64,000 bases of DNA from the NCBI RefSeq assembly GCF_024345395.1, contig NZ_JAGQBA010000003.1, forward strand, positions 248,001 through 312,000. The letters run 5' to 3'. Every line of letters begins with the position of its first letter. The first letter of the stretch is position 1. The position numbers were made by a program, and so were the translations under genes. Shown here one piece after another: positions 59,644-64,000 of this stretch. This DNA comes from Cyanobium sp. Tous-M-B4 (GTDB taxonomy: Bacteria > Cyanobacteriota > Cyanobacteriia > PCC-6307 > Cyanobiaceae). A model generated the notes under the pieces. That model did not search any database and had not been told where the DNA came from. It worked only from the letters and a program-made list of their open reading frames with translations.

Positions 59644-60024
59644 CTAGCTGCCGGCGCGGGCAGCAATCAGCCCCAGGGCCAGCACCCCGATCAAAGTGAG
59701 GATCACAGCTGTAGCGGCAGCTATGTGGGGCTTGTCTCGGTAGACGTAGTCGTCTAGATGGAGACGGCGCAGCTCTTTGCGGTATTGGACCGTGGCTCCG
59801 GCCATGGCGAGAATCCCCGTGATCGTGAAGGCCGCCGCCACTAGCTGCACTCCCCACTCCACCTGGGCACCTTGGCCACCGACAGCACGATCGATTGCTC
59901 CCACGATCTTGTCTAGGCCGAAGCCAAAACTGATCAGCGAGAGACAGGTGCGGATCCAGGCCATCAGGGTGCGTTCGGCCGCATCCCGATTGCGTTGCTT
60001 GGCCAGTTCGTTGGTGAGATTCAT
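59644..60024 (-). CDS. DUF202/YidH family membrane protein
   Basis: 126 residues with three helices. The start RNRDAAERTLMAWIRTCLSLISFGFGLDKI (about 12-41) is the DUF202 motif, with Arg-Thr near the first helix. A polar loop and two further helices follow. Function unknown. It starts in the stop of the DUF1622-type gene (ATGA), forming a two-gene operon. Confidence 0.9.
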   Translation of the reverse strand: MNLTNELAKQRNRDAAERTLMAWIRTCLSLISFGFGLDKIVGAIDRAVGGQGAQVEWGVQLVAAAFTITGILAMAGATVQYRKELRRLHLDDYVYRDKPHIAAATAVILTLIGVLALGLIAARAGS

Positions 60025-60416
60025 GGGCGCCCCTCCGGGCTCAGGGATCGATGGGATGCTTCAGCCTCCAAATCACGGGCTAAAAACACATTGAGCAAGG
60101 TGCGGATCACGGCCACCACGCCCAATTGGATCAGATGGGCACCGGTTGGAGAAGTGGAGGTGGCGACGATGTCTGCCCCGAGCTGAAACTCCAGAGCCAT
60201 CGCCAACCAGCTGCCGAAGGTGAGCCTTACCGCCTGAAAAGCACTGGGGCCGCGCCGCCTGGCACGCCAACCCTGCCAAGATTGGCGCAGGGTGATCAAC
60301 AAACCGAGCACCACTGTGGCGAGCGAGAAGGCCTCAAGCACGCTGCGCAGGGCCATGGCCAGGGTGGCCAGTCCCTGATCAAAAACAAGCAAAAAGCTTG
60401 GCTCGGAGCTAGGCAT
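60021..60416 (-). CDS. DUF1622 family membrane protein
   Basis: 131 residues with three helices. The segments VLEAFSLATVVLGLLITLRQ and RLTFGSWLAMALEFQLGADIVATS match DUF1622. The end is polar. Function unknown. It is the upstream gene of the pair with DUF202, overlap 4 bp. Confidence 0.88.
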   Translation of the reverse strand: MPSSEPSFLLVFDQGLATLAMALRSVLEAFSLATVVLGLLITLRQSWQGWRARRRGPSAFQAVRLTFGSWLAMALEFQLGADIVATSTSPTGAHLIQLGVVAVIRTLLNVFLARDLEAEASHRSLSPEGRP

Positions 60417-60544
60417 CGAAGTCAGCTGGCAAGCACGGGTACATTCACTTTCCCAAACCTAAGGAGCACTGCCGATGCCGTCAGCTGCGCTGACGCTTTT
60501 GCAAAAGGCTGCGCTTAATGGTTGTCTTGAGGTGTATGCGGGAG

Positions 60545-61033
60545 CTACTCCGCCGCCGCACAGCTGGGGCAGAGGCCCCGAACGTTGAGCACGCACTCAA
60601 GCAAGCGGAAGCCATAGCCACCCGCGGCCCGCTCGCCAGCCTGGAGAACTGCAGAATTTTCAAATTCCTCAGTGCGGCCGCAACGCACACATACCAGATG
60701 GTGATGGTCGCGGTGGGCGTCACTGGCCAGCTCAAAGCGGCGACCACCCTCTGGTAGCTCCAGCTCCTGCAGCAGCCCCATGGAGCTCAACAGCCGCAGA
60801 GTGCGATACACCGTGGCGAGTGACACCCGCTCCTCGCTGCGCAGCAGACGCTGGTGCACCTCTTCAGCGCCCAGGTGGCTGCCTTCACCAATGCGCTCAA
60901 ACAGGGCCAACACCCGCTGGCGCTGGGGCGTCAGCCTCTGGCCGCGATCGTGCAGGCTGGAGCGCAGGCCATCGCCACCGGTGGAAAGGGTTGCAGCTTG
61001 GGGCTGGGCTCCAGGGCTGAGTCGGGCGGTCAC
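60545..61033 (-). CDS. fur: Fur-family transcriptional regulator
   Basis: 162 residues. Winged-helix part about 27-95 (LTPQRQRVLALFERIGEGSHLGAEEVH; VSLATVYRTLRLLSSMGL). The C-terminal dimer domain has structural Cys pairs CVRCG (Cys115, Cys118) and CPSC (Cys155, Cys158), and HRDHHH (107-112), the metal-sensing site. It is separate from zur at 41720. It could be the iron regulator Fur or the peroxide sensor PerR; sequence alone does not settle it. Confidence 0.85.
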   Translation of the reverse strand: MTARLSPGAQPQAATLSTGGDGLRSSLHDRGQRLTPQRQRVLALFERIGEGSHLGAEEVHQRLLRSEERVSLATVYRTLRLLSSMGLLQELELPEGGRRFELASDAHRDHHHLVCVRCGRTEEFENSAVLQAGERAAGGYGFRLLECVLNVRGLCPSCAAAE

Positions 61034-61082
61034 AGCATGATCCCAGGCTTCTCAACAATAGATGTAGTTGCGAAGAGGTGCC

Positions 61083-62030
61083 ATGAGCAAACCCCGGGCC
61101 GTCTTTCTCGATGCCCTCAGCCTGGGCCCGGTAGACCTGGCTCCCCTGGAGCGTCATGCCGAGCTGATCTGCTGGCCCAGCACCCCGCCGGAGCTACGCC
61201 TGGAGCGGCTGCAGGGGGCCGAGATCGCGATCACCAACAAGATCCGGCTGGATGGAGAGCTGTTGCGGCAACTGCCCCAGCTGCGGCTGATTTGCGCAGC
61301 CAGCACCGGCACAGACCAGATCGATGGCCAGTCCTGCAGCGAGCTGGGTATTGCCGTTCGCAATGCCGGTCGATACAGCACGGCCTCGGTGGTGCAGGTG
61401 ACCTGGGCCTTGATCCTCGAGCTGGTCTGCGATCTGCAAACCCGGCGGCGACAAGTGCTGCAGGGCGACTGGCAACGCAGCCCAGTATTTTCCCTGGTGG
61501 AGCCGGAATTTAATGAACTAGCAGGCCGCACCCTCACCGTGGTGGGAGCCGGCACCATCGGCCGAGGCGTGGCAGCCGTTGCGGAGGCCTTCGGGATGGA
61601 GGTGCGGCTGATCACCAGCCGCAGCAGGGCCGGCGAACTCGAAGCCGCCCTGCGCCAGGCGGATGTGCTGAGCCTGCATGCCCCGCTCACCCCGGCGACC
61701 CGGGGCCTGATCAACGCCGAGCGGCTGAGCTGGTTGAAGCCGCCTGCCGTACTGGTGAACCTGGGCCGGGGCGGCCTGATCGAGCTGCCGGCCTTAATTG
61801 AAGCCCTGGAGCAGGACCGCCTGGCTGGAGCTGCGCTCGACGTGCTTGACAAGGAGCCGCCAGGCGACGAGTTGGAGGCCCTTAAAAAGGTGCCAAACCT
61901 GATCCTGACGCCCCACATCGGCTGGGCTTCCCGCCAAGCCCGCCAGCGCCTGGTGGCCGCCCTTGCGGAAGCCCTGGAGATCCATAGGGGGATTACACCC
62001 GAAGGATCGGCGACATGTGAAGGCTCATGA
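61083..62030 (+). CDS. D-2-hydroxyacid dehydrogenase (NAD-dependent)
   Basis: 315 residues from the ATG at 61083 (SKPRAVFLDALSLGP). Rossmann NAD-binding motif TLTVVGAGTIGRGVAAVAEAFG (about 145-166). Catalytic Arg in LVNLGRGGLIEL, Glu in ALDVLDKEPP, and His in LTPHIGWAS. Related to hydroxypyruvate/glycerate dehydrogenases, so it may serve photorespiratory or serine metabolism; exact substrate unknown. It is divergent from the Fur-family gene. Confidence 0.92.
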   Translation: MSKPRAVFLDALSLGPVDLAPLERHAELICWPSTPPELRLERLQGAEIAITNKIRLDGELLRQLPQLRLICAASTGTDQIDGQSCSELGIAVRNAGRYSTASVVQVTWALILELVCDLQTRRRQVLQGDWQRSPVFSLVEPEFNELAGRTLTVVGAGTIGRGVAAVAEAFGMEVRLITSRSRAGELEAALRQADVLSLHAPLTPATRGLINAERLSWLKPPAVLVNLGRGGLIELPALIEALEQDRLAGAALDVLDKEPPGDELEALKKVPNLILTPHIGWASRQARQRLVAALAEALEIHRGITPEGSATCEGS

Positions 62031-62101
62031 AAACGCCCATGCCCTAAAAGCCGCTTGATAAATAATTAGGCGCTCTATGTGTAGGGCGAGCTTTCAGAGA
62101 G

Positions 62102-62575
62102 TTATATGTCTAAAATCTCACCCTTGCTGTTCAAAAAGCCTTCGACATCATCGTCGACGAATGCCGTTATTCCATAGGCTCGACTAAAAAACTTTGTTTG
62201 GCCACCTTGAGCTGAAATTGACCATTTGCGACTATTTTCAAGCTCAGGAAGAAATAAATAATCAGCCCCCTTGCCGCCCTTGGCGAAAACCTCAACCTGC
62301 AAACCCGTACCGTTTACGACACTAATAATGTCGTCGTCATTGCCACCATGTACCGATATCGAACCAACTTTCCCCGCATAATCAACTTCCCTACGGGTGG
62401 GCGCAATTCCAATTATATCATCTCCATCTTTACCCTTAACATTTTTTCGATCACCAGCCACCGCATAGCGTTCAATTTTTTCCCAATCGAATTTATCTTT
62501 TGCGCTGGTACCCAGTACAAAAACCTTATTGGACTCATTCTTGATAGTTATCGATCCGATCGAATAGGTTGACAT
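62102..62575 (-). CDS. AT-rich hypothetical protein with RTX-like Gly/Asp motifs
   Basis: 157 residues from the ATG at 62575 (STYSIGSITIKNESNKVFVL). Motifs GKDGDDIIGIA, HGGNDDDIISV and KGGKGADYLFL resemble RTX-type calcium-loop units; the spacing is irregular. No signal peptide is seen. Composition is AT-rich and unlike the GC-rich neighbours, suggesting transfer. A start upstream at 62632 is possible but less likely. It is not near the integrated element but is similar in style to its genes. Confidence 0.6.
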   Translation of the reverse strand: MSTYSIGSITIKNESNKVFVLGTSAKDKFDWEKIERYAVAGDRKNVKGKDGDDIIGIAPTRREVDYAGKVGSISVHGGNDDDIISVVNGTGLQVEVFAKGGKGADYLFLPELENSRKWSISAQGGQTKFFSRAYGITAFVDDDVEGFLNSKGEILDI

Positions 62576-62944
62576 TTTGGCAGCCAATTTATACTTATTC
62601 AACATCATCGCACACCAGCCGTCGACAGTCAACGGTCACAATTCCTTATTAGCTGCGCGACTTGGCAAGCAATTGTGCAGCGAGATTAGTCCGCAACCTC
62701 GGCATTGATCTAGCCGCCCCTATCAAGCCAGAAGCAGACAAGAGTCATACCCAGAGGACACGAGCTCCTTAAATATTCTTAAATGCAAGGGCTTGTCCCT
62801 GAATGATCGGACTGATTGGATATTTGCTTGTAAGCGCCTCGCGGCGGGGTTTTGTGATCCGCCGGCAGCATCAGCCCTGCGCCTCTCCCCCCCCCCGTGG
62901 CGACGAAGGCAGACTGAACCCATCTCCCCAGGCCGCGAGCTGCC
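62576..62944. other. Intergenic stretch between divergent genes
   Basis: About 370 bases holding the promoters of the AT-rich orphan (minus) and the arsM-like gene (plus). A run of ten C at 62887-62896 is the only simple repeat. I see no ORF with good support and no RNA gene. Several overlapping open frames here are shadows of the next gene. Confidence 0.45.
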
Positions 62945-63997
62945 ATGCCCACCCAAGCCGCCGTTCAGGCCTATTACGGCCAGGAGCTCACCGGCACGGC
63001 CGACCTCAAAACCAGCGCTTGCTGCGATGCCGACGCGGTGCCGGCCTGGCTGCGGCCGCTGCTGGCCCGGATCCACCCCGATGTGCTGGCGCGCTACTAC
63101 GGCTGCGGCCTGGTGTGCCCGCCCCTGCTGGAGGGCTGCCGCATCCTCGATCTGGGCTGCGGCACGGGCCGCGACGTCTACGCCCTAGCCCAGCTGGTGG
63201 GAGCGAGCGGCTCAGTGGTGGGCGTCGACATGACGCCGGAGCAGCTAGCGGTGGCCCGCGAGCACCTGGACTTTCATGCCGAGCAGTTCGGCTACGCCAA
63301 CGTGTCGTTTCTGGAGGGCACGATCGAAGCTCTCGAGGCCCTGCCCCTGGAGCCCGGCAGTTTCGATGTGGTGGTGAGCAATTGCGTGCTCAACCTCTCC
63401 ACCGATAAAGCGGCTGTGCTGCAAGGGGTGAAAGGGCTGCTCAAACCCGGCGGGGAGCTGTACTTCTCCGATGTGTATGTGGATCGGCGACTGCCGGAAG
63501 CGGTGCGGCGCGATCCAGTGCTCTACGGCGAATGCCTGGGCGGAGCCCTCTACTGGAACGACTTCCTGCGCCTCGCCAAGGGTGCTGGCTTCCCCGACCC
63601 ACGGCTGGTGAGCGACCGCGAGCTCCGGATCACCGAGCCGGCCCTGGCGCCCCTGGTGGGCGAGGCCCGCTTCTATGCCGCCACCTACCGCCTGTTCAAC
63701 ATCGCCGAACTGGAGGATGCCTGCGAAGACCATGGCCAGGCCGTGATCTACCGCGGCACGATCCCCCTCCACCCCAACCGCTTTGACCTCGATGGCCACC
63801 ACGCCATCGAAACCGGCCGGGTGTTTCCGGTTTGCGGCAACAGCTTCCGCATGCTGCAGGCGACGCGATTTGCGCCCCATTTCACGTTCATCGGCGACTT
63901 CAGCCGCCATTACGGCCTGTTCCCCGGCTGCGGCAGCAGCCTGCCCTTCACGGGCAGCGGCTCCGGTGAAGCGACTAACAACGGCAGCTGTTGCTGA
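62945..63997 (+). CDS. arsM: Arsenite S-adenosylmethionine methyltransferase (ArsM-like)
   Basis: 350 residues. Motif I DLGCGTGRD (69-77) binds SAM. Conserved Cys147 (VSNCVLNL) and Cys197 (YGECLGG) are 50 residues apart, as in well-studied ArsM. Further cysteines (CC at 26-27, Cys54, Cys58, Cys65) are available. The C-terminal half matches the ArsM-associated domain, ending GSCC. It would methylate arsenite to volatile or less toxic forms; activity is inferred. The stop is at 63995-63997, three bases from the window edge. Confidence 0.9.
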   Translation: MPTQAAVQAYYGQELTGTADLKTSACCDADAVPAWLRPLLARIHPDVLARYYGCGLVCPPLLEGCRILDLGCGTGRDVYALAQLVGASGSVVGVDMTPEQLAVAREHLDFHAEQFGYANVSFLEGTIEALEALPLEPGSFDVVVSNCVLNLSTDKAAVLQGVKGLLKPGGELYFSDVYVDRRLPEAVRRDPVLYGECLGGALYWNDFLRLAKGAGFPDPRLVSDRELRITEPALAPLVGEARFYAATYRLFNIAELEDACEDHGQAVIYRGTIPLHPNRFDLDGHHAIETGRVFPVCGNSFRMLQATRFAPHFTFIGDFSRHYGLFPGCGSSLPFTGSGSGEATNNGSCC

Positions 63998-64000
63998 TGA

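Noticed and set aside
60487-60515. Hairpin GTCAGC/GCTGAC followed by CTTTT as terminator or small RNA
   Set aside because: Short stem, weak T-run and no neighbouring plus-strand gene ending there.
62887-62896. Run of ten C as a phase-variation tract
   Set aside because: It lies in the non-coding region about 50 bp upstream of arsM, not in a coding frame; promoter effects cannot be judged from sequence.

Overview
The window reads as a GC-rich picocyanobacterial chromosome of the Cyanobium/Synechococcus type. This rests on ndhL next to DUF3007 and trpA, a phycobilisome rod linker, a cyAbrB regulator, a group 2 sigma factor, cytochrome c6, an SLH-domain porin and FutA/FutB iron transport. Genus is inferred from gene content only. 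No rRNA operon or CRISPR array is visible. One complete tRNA, tRNA-Leu(UAA), is present.

Layout: 1-15.1 kb is ion and solute transport: KtrB (cut by the left edge)-KtrA, an SLC13 permease with RCK_C domains, a Ca2+-type P-ATPase with DedA, a four-gene polar amino-acid ABC transporter, a UPF0114-type membrane protein, YrbG and a Cax antiporter, with a small Nif11-type gene pair between them. 15,160-20,702 is a 5.5-kb integrated element in tRNA-Leu(UAA), bounded by a 58-bp direct repeat, with a tyrosine recombinase, two tandem glycine/aspartate-repeat proteins (the first frameshifted) and small orphan genes. 20.7-37.2 kb is mostly housekeeping: ndhL-DUF3007-trpA, two methyltransferases (one broken), an aminotransferase, cytochrome c6, an SbcCD-like pair, cyAbrB, a Nif11-cupin fusion, PsiE, a sigma factor, a CpcL-like linker with a C-terminal membrane helix, hisIE and queD.

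37.2-47.8 kb looks like a metal, chiefly zinc, block. It holds two DUF3721-type proteins (one with a hydrophobic pentapeptide repeat), a YcgR/YcgQ-like permease pair, a large propeller-like protein, znuB, zur, znuC, an uncharacterised membrane protein, znuA, a wrecked porin, a His-rich COG0523 GTPase and a HupE-like protein. Two related Fur/Zur-type palindromes lie before znuA and before the porin remnant. zur lies antisense between znuC and znuB, which suggests a non-contiguous operon. 47.9-52.9 kb is iron uptake: porin, FutA, FutB and a divergent Crp-family regulator.

53-64 kb holds secreted repeat proteins, a beta-barrel protein, MscL, a sulfatase with its formylglycine-generating enzyme, a BASS-type transporter, small membrane proteins, a Fur-family regulator, a D-2-hydroxyacid dehydrogenase, an AT-rich orphan with RTX-like motifs, and an ArsM-like methyltransferase that ends at the right edge.
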